A stretch of DNA of 64,000 bases from Saccharospirillum sp043196875. Its GTDB lineage: Bacteria; Pseudomonadota; Gammaproteobacteria; Pseudomonadales; Natronospirillaceae. A program made the position numbers and the translations under genes. The notes under the pieces were generated by a model. That model worked only from the letters and a program-made list of their open reading frames with translations, had not been told where the DNA came from and did no database searches. Below are positions 1 through 7,779 of this stretch, in pieces. The stretch spans positions 248,001-312,000 of the forward strand of contig NZ_JBEBMX010000004.1 of assembly GCF_043196875.1 (NCBI RefSeq), read 5' to 3'. Every line of letters begins with the position of its first letter. Within the stretch, counting starts at the first letter, position 1.

Positions 1-1
1 G

Positions 2-199
2 ATGATGCACGGTGGTCCACATCCGGCGTCGAGCGACACCCGTTTTACCTCGGTCGGCACTGCGGCAATCGACCGCTGGCTGCGCCCGGTTTGTTATCAA
101 AACAGCCCGGCCAGTCTGTTACCTCCGGCACTGCAAAACGCCAACCCTTGGCAACTGCGCCGCCGAGTGGATGGACAATGGCAAACCGGCCCGCTATAA
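2..199 (+). CDS. Alpha-ketoglutarate semialdehyde (2,5-dioxovalerate) dehydrogenase, C-terminal fragment
   Basis: Only the last 65 codons are inside the window; the start lies to the left. The tail with GGPHPASSDTRFTSVGTAAI, followed by RPVCYQN and LLPPAL, is typical of the NADP-dependent aldehyde dehydrogenases that oxidise alpha-ketoglutarate semialdehyde to 2-oxoglutarate. This is the last step of non-phosphorylating pentose (Weimberg-type) and sugar-acid pathways. The catalytic Cys and Glu are outside the window, so activity cannot be judged. The sugar lactonase 20 bp downstream on the same strand supports the pathway assignment. The stop codon TAA lies in the loop of a small hairpin followed by five T. 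Confidence 0.8.
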   Translation: MMHGGPHPASSDTRFTSVGTAAIDRWLRPVCYQNSPASLLPPALQNANPWQLRRRVDGQWQTGPL

Positions 200-210
200 G
201 CGGGCTTTTT
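189..210 (+). terminator. Intrinsic terminator or attenuator overlapping the dehydrogenase stop codon
   Basis: GCCCGC-TATAA-GCGGGC is a perfect 6-bp GC stem with a 5-nt loop, followed at once by TTTTT. The loop contains the stop codon TAA (197-199), and the ribosome-binding site of the next gene (GGAG, 211-214) begins right after the T tract. It probably lowers read-through into the lactonase gene and may be sensitive to the ribosome terminating there. Confidence 0.65.
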
Positions 211-219
211 GGAGTATCA

Positions 220-1140
220 ATGACGGATCAACTGGAACTGCTGTTCAGCCTGGATTTGGGCAATGAATTGGGCGAAGCCGTGCAATGGCACCACGCCAGT
301 CAGACGCTGTGGTGGACCGATATTCACCAAAGCCGGCTGTATCGCTACGACTGGGCCAGCCAACAACTGACCGACTGGCACACTCCCGATCGAATAACCT
401 CCTTCGGCATTCTCGACACCCAGCCGGTCCGTCTGCTTGCCGCCTTCGCCGGCGGCTTTGCGCTCTATCAACCGGAAAACGACGACGTCCAATGGCTGGC
501 GCAACCGGAACGGCACCTGCCGGGCAATCGTTTCAACGACGGTCGGGTCGATCGCCAGGGCCGTTTCTGGGCCGGCACCATGCAGGACATTCCTTCCGAC
601 ACGGGCGATCGCCAACCCGTCGGTACGCTCTACCGACTCGACTCGACTGGCGCCACGCCGGTTATTAACGACCTGACCATTCCCAATACGCTGTGCTGGT
701 CACAAGACAGCCGTCAGCTGTTTCACGCCGATACGCCGACCGGCCAGATTCGTCGTTATGATTTCGATGCCAAAAGTGGCGACATCGACAACGAAACCCT
801 CTTCGCCAAAGCGCCACGCGGCTATCCCGATGGAGGCCTGATCGATGCCGAGGGTTACCTGATGTGTGCGCTTTTTGGTGGCAGCGCCGTGGCACGATTC
901 AACCCAGAGGGCGAGTTGGTGGCACTGCATGAATTACCGGCGTCCCAACCGACCTGCGTCGCGCTTGGTGGCCCCGATCTGAACGTCTTGTTCGTGACTT
1001 CAGCCACCGAAGCCATGAGCGACGAACAACTCAAAGCCGAGCCCAAAGCCGGCAGTCTCTTTGCTTATGCCACGCCTTATAAAGGTGTGCCGGAATGCAC
1101 GCCCGATGCGGCTTTGTTGCCGCAGCCATTAAGCGACTGA
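220..1140 (+). CDS. SMP-30/gluconolactonase family sugar lactonase
   Basis: The 306-residue protein belongs to the SMP-30/regucalcin six-bladed beta-propeller lactonases, which hydrolyse aldonolactones such as xylono- or arabinono-lactone to the acid. The metal-binding Glu near the N-terminus (LGEAVQWH), the N-D of RFNDGRVDRQGRFWAGTM, the Asn of IPNTLCWS and the Asp-Gly of YPDGGLIDAEG are visible. I chose ATG 220 because GGAG precedes it by 6 nt; an upstream in-frame start at 91 would overlap the dehydrogenase. The neighbours (semialdehyde dehydrogenase, FAH-type dehydratase) place it in oxidative pentose breakdown. The sugar (D-xylose or L-arabinose) cannot be read from sequence. Confidence 0.85.
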   Translation: MTDQLELLFSLDLGNELGEAVQWHHASQTLWWTDIHQSRLYRYDWASQQLTDWHTPDRITSFGILDTQPVRLLAAFAGGFALYQPENDDVQWLAQPERHLPGNRFNDGRVDRQGRFWAGTMQDIPSDTGDRQPVGTLYRLDSTGATPVINDLTIPNTLCWSQDSRQLFHADTPTGQIRRYDFDAKSGDIDNETLFAKAPRGYPDGGLIDAEGYLMCALFGGSAVARFNPEGELVALHELPASQPTCVALGGPDLNVLFVTSATEAMSDEQLKAEPKAGSLFAYATPYKGVPECTPDAALLPQPLSD

Positions 1141-1177
1141 TTACCTTTCGATAAACAAAGTTGGGCAAGATAGAGTG

Positions 1178-1285
1178 TTCGCCAGCAGGCAGCTTGATGG
1201 CGGGCGTCGGCACACAGGGATGTGTGCCGTCGAGCTTACAGGGAGGTACTTGCAGCGCACCGCCAGCAAGCTGCCTGCTGGCGAA
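1178..1285. repeat. Long intergenic inverted repeat (cruciform-like, REP/BIME-type)
   Basis: A perfect 19-bp inverted repeat (1178-1196 and 1267-1285, core GCCAGCAGGCAGCTTG) is extended by TGGCGG/CCGCCA (1198-1203, 1260-1265). It encloses a second hairpin, CGGCACACA-GGGA-TGTGTGCCG (1208-1229). It fills the space between convergent genes and has no T tract. It could stop both transcripts or be a copy of a dispersed genomic repeat; no second copy was seen in this window. Confidence 0.75.
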
Positions 1286-1301
1286 TACGACCCCCTGGCG
1301 A

Positions 1302-2300
1302 TTAAAGTCCCTTAACGATTACCAACTTCTCATCACCCACAGTCTTCAGCGGATTGCGCAAAGCCCGGCCAAAATCCCTGGCTTCAATTTCAAAAACATC
1401 GCCTTCCTGCGCTTCAATACCATCGGCAAAACTCAAGGTCGCGGTACCAAAAAAATGCAGATGCGCATCGCCCGGGCGACGGAACAATTCATACTTAAAA
1501 TGATGATGTTCCAAATTCGCCAGGCTGTGACTCATATTGGCTTCACCGGACACAAAAGGTTTTTCCCAAACCACTTTATCGCCACGACGCAGTCGCGACA
1601 TGCCATTAATTTCCTGAGGTAAATCGCCGACCAATAATTCCGGACCCACGGCACAAGGACGCAATTTCGAATGCGCCAGCAACAGATAATTCTGACGTTC
1701 AGTCTGGTGATCGGAAAACTCATTGCCCAGCGCAAAACCCAGACGCCACGGCTGGCCGTTATCATCAATTAAATAACAACCGACGATCTCCGGTTCTTCG
1801 CCACCATCAAGTGCAAAAGCCGGCGAACGCAACGGCTTACCCGGCGCCGCTACAATGCTGCCATCGCCCTTATAAAACCATTCCGGCTGCGCACCGACTG
1901 TTCCATTGGCGGGTTTCCCACCTTCTACACCCTGCCGAAACATCTTCATGCTATCGGTGAGTTCGGCGTCGCTTTTGCCCTGGGTTTTAGCGTGCATACT
2001 GTCGCGCGTATCGGCGCTGCCCAGATGCGTAAGACCGGTGCCAGTCACAAACAGATGCGCCGGATCAGGATGGGCAAAAGGCGCCAGCAAGCGTTGTTCG
2101 TCGATCAGTTTCTGGTAATCCAGACGCTCATCAGTGGCGCCACGCTGCACCGCTTCTTCCAGGCTTATACCTTCACTGATAGCGCGCTTGGCCAGGTAAT
2201 AAAGCGAACTTTCCGGGCTGATCGGCTGGATTTCGGTGTCGGAAATTACCCGACCGATCGCCGGTTGGTTGTCATCGGTTAAATACTGAATCAGTCGCAT
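1302..2300 (-). CDS. FAH-fold sugar-acid dehydratase (AraD1/GguC type; probable 2-keto-3-deoxy-pentonate dehydratase)
   Basis: The 332-residue protein matches the fumarylacetoacetate-hydrolase-fold group that includes 2-keto-3-deoxypentonate dehydratases (AraD1, XylX) and GguC. Family signatures visible include the acidic cluster GGEEPEIVGCYLIDD and the NEFSDH segment, both expected to bind the divalent metal. It would convert 2-keto-3-deoxy-xylonate or -arabonate to alpha-ketoglutarate semialdehyde, the substrate of the dehydrogenase at the left edge. The start at 2300 is chosen for the AAGGA seven bases upstream; an ATG-like start nine codons earlier has no such site. It is convergent with the lactonase and has its own promoter region with a candidate GntR operator. 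Confidence 0.75.
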   Translation of the reverse strand: MRLIQYLTDDNQPAIGRVISDTEIQPISPESSLYYLAKRAISEGISLEEAVQRGATDERLDYQKLIDEQRLLAPFAHPDPAHLFVTGTGLTHLGSADTRDSMHAKTQGKSDAELTDSMKMFRQGVEGGKPANGTVGAQPEWFYKGDGSIVAAPGKPLRSPAFALDGGEEPEIVGCYLIDDNGQPWRLGFALGNEFSDHQTERQNYLLLAHSKLRPCAVGPELLVGDLPQEINGMSRLRRGDKVVWEKPFVSGEANMSHSLANLEHHHFKYELFRRPGDAHLHFFGTATLSFADGIEAQEGDVFEIEARDFGRALRNPLKTVGDEKLVIVKGL

Positions 2301-2354
2301 CGTTTTTCCTTTTTTGTTGTTGGTCATCGCGCTGATATCGGATGAGATTCTTAT

Positions 2355-2367
2355 TTATACTATAATA
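2355..2367 (-). promoter_or_regulatory. Candidate GntR-family operator and/or -10 region of the dehydratase gene
   Basis: TTATACTATAATA matches the 13-bp pattern TTATNNTATAATA also found at 3261-3273 upstream of gntR. The two copies are 55 and 53 bp from their respective start codons. Read on the minus strand, both contain TATTAT, so the element may be a -10 box, an operator, or both. Confidence 0.4.
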
Positions 2368-2482
2368 GCATTTTTAACAAAAAGCAGCCTAGCGCCCCGG
2401 CCTGAGCCCGTCAACAACTAAGCAAAGATGGATTTCTAAGAAGAGAATCAACAGCGGCTTGGACGTTAAGGTCCCTGGGTCG

Positions 2483-3208
2483 TCAGGCGGTTTTGCCCGG
2501 CTGCTCCAGTTCGCTTTCGATAAAACGCAGGGCTTCATCAATCAGTGCGTACATGGCATCGCGAGCTTCATCGGGTTGCCGGCGCTCGATGGCCTCGAGC
2601 ACCTTGCCGTGGTCGGCAACGACACCAGCGGGATTACTTTTGAGTACGTTGGTATGACGAATACTGACGTTCAAGGCGGTGCGGGTGAAATCGCGCATGC
2701 GAATAAAGAAACGGTTTTCGCTGGCGTAGAGAATACTGATGTGGAAATCGATATCGGCTTCGAGCGAGGCTTCGGCGTCTTTGCCGCGCGCTGCTTCCAT
2801 CCGATCCAAGGCATCGTGAATGGCGCGCACCCGTTCCGGTTGCGCATGACGCGCCGCCAACCAAGCCGCTTCGGGTTCGATGGCGATACGCATTTGCAAA
2901 AATTCCTGCAACACCCGCATCGATGGATTACTTTCCAGCGACCAACGCAGCAGATCGGGATCGAGAATATTCCACTCTTCTTCCGGCAATACCCGAATGC
3001 CCTGGCGTTGACGACTGGAAATCATGCCTTTGGCGGAGAGCATTTTAACGGCCTCACGAACAGCGGTGCGACTGACACCAAAGTCCTCGCAGAGAACCGC
3101 TTCACTGGGCAGGCTTTCATGAACATTGTATTCGCCACAGACGATGGCGCGACCCAGCTCCTGGGTCATGCGCTGTGACAAGCTCAAATTTCGTTCCAGT
3201 ACCGCCAT
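2483..3208 (-). CDS. GntR family transcriptional regulator, FCD (FadR) subfamily
   Basis: The 241-residue protein has an N-terminal winged helix-turn-helix of GntR type (about residues 10-75; LPSEAVLCEDFGVSRTAVRE is the recognition region) and a C-terminal all-helical FCD domain (about 95-225) with the usual Arg/His-rich metal/ligand pocket. The FCD subfamily commonly senses sugar acids and their keto derivatives. It sits directly upstream of the dehydratase on the same strand, so it probably controls the oxidative pentose genes and itself. A shared 13-bp AT-rich motif lies in front of both genes. Confidence 0.88.
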   Translation of the reverse strand: MAVLERNLSLSQRMTQELGRAIVCGEYNVHESLPSEAVLCEDFGVSRTAVREAVKMLSAKGMISSRQRQGIRVLPEEEWNILDPDLLRWSLESNPSMRVLQEFLQMRIAIEPEAAWLAARHAQPERVRAIHDALDRMEAARGKDAEASLEADIDFHISILYASENRFFIRMRDFTRTALNVSIRHTNVLKSNPAGVVADHGKVLEAIERRQPDEARDAMYALIDEALRFIESELEQPGKTA

Positions 3209-3260
3209 TCAGTTCTCTCAGCCGGAAGGTATTACCGATCTGCCAAATCGACAGGGTTAA

Positions 3261-3273
3261 TTATCTTATAATA
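3261..3273 (-). promoter_or_regulatory. Candidate GntR-family operator and/or -10 region upstream of gntR
   Basis: TTATCTTATAATA fits the pattern TTATNNTATAATA shared with 2355-2367. Its position 53 bp before the gntR start is nearly the same as in the dehydratase promoter, which suggests common control. Confidence 0.4.
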
Positions 3274-3390
3274 ACACAGCCGAGCGATGAGGCTCCATCA
3301 GGGCAAGCCCGTGCCCCTATGCACCGAAATGGTGTCATTTTTTCGTCAGAGGGGCTATATTCCGAGACATAATAAAATGTTCACTGGCCC

Positions 3391-4326
3391 ATGAACGCAC
3401 CTTCGCTTTACGCCGCGATAGACCTCGGCTCCAACAGTTTCCATCTGGTTGTCATGCGCTCGGATGGCGCTCACTTGCAATCCGTCGAATGCAAGCGCGA
3501 ACTGGTGCGTCTGGCCGCTGGCGTCGATAACGACACCGGACGCCTCACCAAAGAAGCGCGTAATCGCGCACTACGCTGCCTGAATCATTTTCGCGACGCG
3601 CTTCAGCATATCCCCAAAGCTAATATCACCGCCGTCGGCACCAGTGCCTTTCGTCGTCTGGTCGGCGATGTGCGTTTTCTGCATCAGGCAGAAACGGCGT
3701 TAGGGCAACCGATTCGAATTCTCAGCGGTGAAGATGAAGCGCGTTATATTTATCGCGGCGTTTCTCAAAGTCGCGATGACAGCGCCCGGCGTTTCGTGCT
3801 CGATATTGGCGGCGGTAGCACTGAGTTGATCGTCGGCCGCGGTCGCCAGGCCGAGGTGGTTGCCAGTCTGGATCTGGGCTGCGTAACCTTGACCGGTCAG
3901 TTCCTCAGCGGAGACCGCTTAACTGACCAGCAACTGGCTGCTTGTGAGGCACAGGTCGACGCGCAAATCGCGACCATCAGTGATCGCTTCAAAGGGGTTC
4001 AGTGGGATGACGTTATCGGCTCGTCCGGCAGCATCAAAGCCGTCAGTTGGGCGCTGAGTAATTTGGGATTAATATCCAACGGGGTGATAGAACGCGGTCA
4101 ACTGGATCGTCTGCATCCGGTGCTGACGCAGGCAGAAAGTCAGCAGCAACTGTCGCAATTATTGGAACTGAACCCGCGTCGCATTGCCGTTTTTGCAGCC
4201 GGCTACATCATTCTGCAGCGCGTTTTTCATGCCTTCGATCTGGATTCGATGCGCATTTCTCATCAGGCTATTCGCGAGGGCCTGATCGATGAAATGATCG
4301 AACCGGCCCTCGTCACCAGCAGCTAA
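3391..4326 (+). CDS. Ppx/GppA family phosphatase (exopolyphosphatase-type, single domain)
   Basis: The 311-residue protein has the ASKHA-fold phosphate-1 motif AAIDLGSNSFHLVVM at the N-terminus, the conserved EDEARYIYRGV segment near residue 115, and FVLDIGGGSTELIVG near residue 135. It corresponds to the catalytic N-terminal half of Ppx/GppA and lacks the C-terminal HD-like domain of the roughly 500-residue E. coli proteins. It probably hydrolyses polyphosphate or pppGpp; sequence alone does not decide which. It is divergent from gntR and ends 4 bp before the convergent sugar ATPase gene, and has no obvious link to sugar use. Confidence 0.88.
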   Translation: MNAPSLYAAIDLGSNSFHLVVMRSDGAHLQSVECKRELVRLAAGVDNDTGRLTKEARNRALRCLNHFRDALQHIPKANITAVGTSAFRRLVGDVRFLHQAETALGQPIRILSGEDEARYIYRGVSQSRDDSARRFVLDIGGGSTELIVGRGRQAEVVASLDLGCVTLTGQFLSGDRLTDQQLAACEAQVDAQIATISDRFKGVQWDDVIGSSGSIKAVSWALSNLGLISNGVIERGQLDRLHPVLTQAESQQQLSQLLELNPRRIAVFAAGYIILQRVFHAFDLDSMRISHQAIREGLIDEMIEPALVTSS

Positions 4327-4330
4327 TCCG

Positions 4331-5125
4331 TCAGGCGGACTGTTCCACCAAAGCGCCAGGCCCTGCAGTCGCCGCGGCCGGACATTTGCCCAGAATAATC
4401 ATGCCTAGCACATCGTCCTTAGTGACAGCATTAACCGGCGCGGTGCCGACCAACTGACCATTCTTCATCACGCTGACCCGATCGGACAGATCGAACACAT
4501 CGTGAATGTCGTGGCTGATTAAAAAGATGCCGATACCCTGCTCTTTCAGGTTCTGAATCAGCTGCGACACCTGAGCGGTTTCTTCCGGACCCAGCGCAGC
4601 GGTCGGTTCATCCATGATCAGAATGCGCGCATTAAAATACAGCGCCCGGGCAATGGCGACCGACTGACGTTGACCACCCGAGAGCGCCCGCACCGGATCC
4701 TTAAAACGCTTAAAGTTGGGATTCAAGCGACCCATCACTTCGCGGCAGGCGGCTTCCATCGCAGCGTCATCGAGCGTGCCCCAGGCGGTGCGTAATTCAC
4801 GCCCTAAAAACAGATTGGCCGCCGCATCGACGTTATCGGCCAGCGCCAGCGTCTGATAGATGGTTTCAATGCCCAGCGCCTTGGCATCGCGTGGGTTGTT
4901 AATACTGACCGGTTTGCCATCAACGCGAATCTCACCGCTTTGTTTTTGATAGGCGCCGGAGAGAATTTTAATCAAGGTCGATTTACCGGCACCGTTATGA
5001 CCGAGCAAACCCACTACTTCACCGGGATAAAGATCGATAGAAACTTCATCAACAGCGTTAATGCCGCCAAAGGAAATGGAAATTTTATCCATTTCCACCA
5101 GGGGCGTTTTTTGTGTGTCCGTCAT
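4331..5125 (-). CDS. xylG: Sugar ABC transporter ATP-binding protein (xylose/CUT2 type, single domain)
   Basis: The 264-residue ATPase carries Walker A GHNGAGKST (near residue 42), signature LSGGQRQSVAIARAL (near 149) and Walker B ILIMDEPTAAL, followed by the H-loop in FLISHDIHDV. CUT2 ATPases such as E. coli XylG are usually tandem-domain proteins of about 500 residues; this one has one nucleotide-binding domain and would act as a homodimer, as in FrcA-like systems. Its ATG overlaps the permease stop by 4 nt (ATGA), so it is the last gene of a binding protein-permease-ATPase operon. The gene symbol rests on context next to xylA and xylR. Confidence 0.85.
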   Translation of the reverse strand: MTDTQKTPLVEMDKISISFGGINAVDEVSIDLYPGEVVGLLGHNGAGKSTLIKILSGAYQKQSGEIRVDGKPVSINNPRDAKALGIETIYQTLALADNVDAAANLFLGRELRTAWGTLDDAAMEAACREVMGRLNPNFKRFKDPVRALSGGQRQSVAIARALYFNARILIMDEPTAALGPEETAQVSQLIQNLKEQGIGIFLISHDIHDVFDLSDRVSVMKNGQLVGTAPVNAVTKDDVLGMIILGKCPAAATAGPGALVEQSA

Positions 5126-6402
5126 AATGTCGCCCTCTTGCGGTAAAGCGTGTCGACCCAGACGGCCAGCACTAGAACCAGGCCGACCACCATGTTTTGC
5201 AACGGCGTATCGACACCGACCAAAACCATGCCCGATTGCAGCGACTGCATTACCAGGGCACCGAGCATGGCGCCGGCGACTTTGCCGACACCGCCGGCCA
5301 GCGAGGTGCCACCAATAACCGCAGCAGCAATCACATAGAGCTCATCCAAGGTGCCCTGCGCATTGGTCGCAGCGTTCAGACGGGCGGTGGAAATGGCAGC
5401 GGCAATGGCCGCCAGAATGCCCATCAAAATAAAGACTTTCATGATCACCCAGCGAGTGTTCACGCCCGCCAGCTCAGCCGCTTCCGGGTTTCCGCCAATG
5501 GCAAACACATAGCGACCGAAACGGGTGCGGGTGGCGATAAAGGTCATGACAATACCGACGGCCACCGCCATCAATACCGGCACGGCAAAGCCATGAGAGA
5601 TGATCAACCCGCCTTCGGGAACGACCATACCCTGAGCTTCAGCGTAGCGAGCTGCGACGCGCTCTGGCCAGTGGTAAGCATTGGCGACCGCAGCGGCGCC
5701 CAGCACCGCCGAGCAATAAACCACGGCCATAACCACTTCTGCCCAGATCGGACGCAGCGGGAAATGATGCAGGCGACGGCGACGGCGCCCCATTAACACA
5801 GCGGCAATGATCAGCGCGCAAAATACCAGCGCAATCAGCCAGGTAACCGGTCCACCGACCGAGCCTTCCGGTCCGCCGCCCATCATTTGAAAGTGGCTGT
5901 CCATCGGTGCAACGGTACGGCCCGAGGTCACCAGCCAGGCAGCACCGCGCCAGGCCAGCAAACCGCCCAACGTAACAATAAATGCCGGCACCGCCAGATA
6001 GGCGATAACAAAGCCCTGCAGGGCACCGATCAAAGCGCCGACGACAATGCCGACACCCAGTGCAATCAACCAGGTAAAGGGATGGTCATAACCAATCAGC
6101 GGTGGCAACAATTCAGCCTGGGTGACACCAATGATCATGCCGGTGACACCGAGTACCGAGCCGACCGAAAGATCGATATTACGAGTGACAATCACCAGCA
6201 CCATGCCGGTTGCCATCACTGCGACCGATGAGGTCTGAACGCTGAGGTTCCACAGATTACGCGCACTGAGAAAAGCGCCGTCGCTGGCCAGACCAAAGCC
6301 GAGCCAGATCAGCGCCAATACGGCGACCATGCCGAGAATACGTAAGTCGGCTTCGGTCGCAGCAAAAAATCGTTTAACGGGATTGGCGATATTAGCCGCC
6401 AT
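5122..6402 (-). CDS. xylH: Sugar ABC transporter permease (xylose/CUT2 type)
   Basis: The 426-residue membrane protein has about ten or more hydrophobic segments and the CUT2 permease signatures SVAVMATGMVLVIVTRNIDLSVGSV near residue 60 (quoted in part) and FAIGGNPEAAELAGVNTRW near 300, followed by GGTSLAGGVG. A charged RRRRRLHH loop lies mid-protein, as in XylH. It forms the membrane channel of the importer. GGAG lies 8 nt before the ATG. It is coupled to the ATPase by a 4-nt overlap and separated from the binding-protein gene by a hairpin. Confidence 0.88.
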   Translation of the reverse strand: MAANIANPVKRFFAATEADLRILGMVAVLALIWLGFGLASDGAFLSARNLWNLSVQTSSVAVMATGMVLVIVTRNIDLSVGSVLGVTGMIIGVTQAELLPPLIGYDHPFTWLIALGVGIVVGALIGALQGFVIAYLAVPAFIVTLGGLLAWRGAAWLVTSGRTVAPMDSHFQMMGGGPEGSVGGPVTWLIALVFCALIIAAVLMGRRRRRLHHFPLRPIWAEVVMAVVYCSAVLGAAAVANAYHWPERVAARYAEAQGMVVPEGGLIISHGFAVPVLMAVAVGIVMTFIATRTRFGRYVFAIGGNPEAAELAGVNTRWVIMKVFILMGILAAIAAAISTARLNAATNAQGTLDELYVIAAAVIGGTSLAGGVGKVAGAMLGALVMQSLQSGMVLVGVDTPLQNMVVGLVLVLAVWVDTLYRKRATL

Positions 6403-6447
6403 GGACTGAGCTCCTAATTACCAGGATTGAGATCAACCGGGAACAGC

Positions 6448-6471
6448 AAGCCGGACTGGAACGTCCGGCTT
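6448..6471 (-). other. Intercistronic hairpin between binding-protein and permease genes
   Basis: AAGCCGGAC-TGGAAC-GTCCGGCTT is a perfect 9-bp stem just after the xylF stop. No T tract follows in the direction of transcription. It most likely stabilises the xylF part of the mRNA so that more binding protein than permease is made, as is common in ABC importer operons. Confidence 0.6.
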
Positions 6472-6480
6472 ACCCTAGTC

Positions 6481-7509
6481 TCAGTTACAGACAGCGACCT
6501 GACCAGAGGGCACGCCCTGGCAAACAGTCGCACGATCAACCCAGCCGGCGTCGATCACTTCGTTCAGGTTATTGCGGGTAATCGGCAACGGCGCCAGGAA
6601 GATGGCGTTCATGGTCACGCCATTGGGACCATCGCTCCAGGTGGTGGCACCCGGTACATCTTCCAGCGGAGTACCGCTTGCCATCAGGAAGGCAATGTTG
6701 GCGGCGGCTTTACCCAGCTCACGGGCATCTTTCCAAACTGAAACAGTCTGAGTGCCCAACGCGATACGGTTCAGCGCCGCGTGGTCACCATCCTGACCAG
6801 AGACCGGCACAACACCATCCAGACCTTGGGCAGACAGCGCCGAGACCACACCACCGGCGGTACCATCGTTAGAGGCAACGACGGCATCGACATTGTTGTT
6901 GTTGGCCGTCAGGAACTGCTCCATGTTGCGTTGCGCATTGGCCGGAATCCAGCCATCGGTATAGGCTTCACCGACATTGCGAATCGCACCGCTATCGATG
7001 GCGCCTTGCAGCACATCCAATTGACCAGCGTGCAGGAAGTCGGCATTGGGATCGGCTGGCGAGCCTTTGATAAACACATAATTACCGGTCGGCTGTTGTT
7101 CAAACACAGCACGCGCCTGCAAACGACCCACTTCGCGGTTGTCGAAGGTCAGATAGAACGCATCGGGGTTTTCGATCAGACGGTCGTAACCGACCACCGG
7201 AATGCCTTCATCGGCAGCGGCCTGAACCGCCGGACCAATGGCACTGGAGTCCTGCGCCAGGATGATCAGCGCATCGGCGCCATTGGCGATCAGGCTTTCT
7301 ACATCGGTCAATTGCTTGGCTGCCGATGACTGTGCATCGGCAGAAATATAATCGGCACCGAGGCGATCAAGCGCGCCTTTGATGGCGGCCTCGTCAGTTT
7401 TCCAGCGTTCTTCCTGGAAGTTGGACCAGGACACGCCAATGGTGATGTCGTGGGCAAGGACGGGAAGGGCACAAACACTCAGGCCGAGTGCGATCAGCGT
7501 ACGTTTCAT
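6481..7509 (-). CDS. xylF: Xylose ABC transporter periplasmic binding protein
   Basis: The 342-residue precursor begins with a signal peptide (KRT, hydrophobic core, VLA-HD cleavage near residue 19). The mature part is a ribose/xylose-type periplasmic binding protein: GVSWSNFQEERWKTDE, ALIILAQDSSAIGPAV, GIPVVGYDRLI and AVVASNDGTAGGVV match XylF well. It captures D-xylose in the periplasm for the permease. It is the first gene of a three-gene operon and is followed by a hairpin. The upstream 270 bp contain a 12-bp palindrome and a motif shared with the xylA promoter. Confidence 0.92.
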   Translation of the reverse strand: MKRTLIALGLSVCALPVLAHDITIGVSWSNFQEERWKTDEAAIKGALDRLGADYISADAQSSAAKQLTDVESLIANGADALIILAQDSSAIGPAVQAAADEGIPVVGYDRLIENPDAFYLTFDNREVGRLQARAVFEQQPTGNYVFIKGSPADPNADFLHAGQLDVLQGAIDSGAIRNVGEAYTDGWIPANAQRNMEQFLTANNNNVDAVVASNDGTAGGVVSALSAQGLDGVVPVSGQDGDHAALNRIALGTQTVSVWKDARELGKAAANIAFLMASGTPLEDVPGATTWSDGPNGVTMNAIFLAPLPITRNNLNEVIDAGWVDRATVCQGVPSGQVAVCN

Positions 7510-7591
7510 GAATTGCTCCTAGCTTGTCTGCTTTGTTGTTGTTATTGCGCTACAGCCATCGAAGGAGAGCTTCGATATTATTTTTATTACG

Positions 7592-7613
7592 CGAATTTAT
7601 TCTTTTCGAAAAG
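7592..7613. promoter_or_regulatory. Candidate operator region upstream of xylF
   Basis: CGAATTTAT (7592-7600) also occurs upstream of xylA (16324-16332), and is followed here by the 12-bp palindrome CTTTTCGAAAAG (7602-7613). Both lie in front of genes expected to answer to xylose. They are candidates for XylR or another shared regulator; no consensus was available to test this. Confidence 0.3.
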
Positions 7614-7701
7614 GGCCATCACAGTCAATAGAAAGGCCAATAACTTTGGTATTAGTTCGTTTTTTAGGCAGTTCCTTCATGTTTTTATTCGCCTCTGGAA
7701 T

Positions 7702-7741
7702 AAAAAAGACCCGGCCGTCTTCCCTGAGACAAGCCGGGCCA
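7702..7741 (-). terminator. Terminator of the GH43/ABC operon
   Basis: Read on the minus strand, CCCGGC and GCCGGG (7710-7715, 7733-7738) frame an inner GTCT/AGAC pairing, and six T follow. It lies just downstream of the beta-xylosidase stop. The space from here to the xylF start carries the xylF promoter region. Confidence 0.65.
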
Positions 7742-7779
7742 GGTGGCACCGCAGGACGAACGAAGCCAAAGACAACCCT

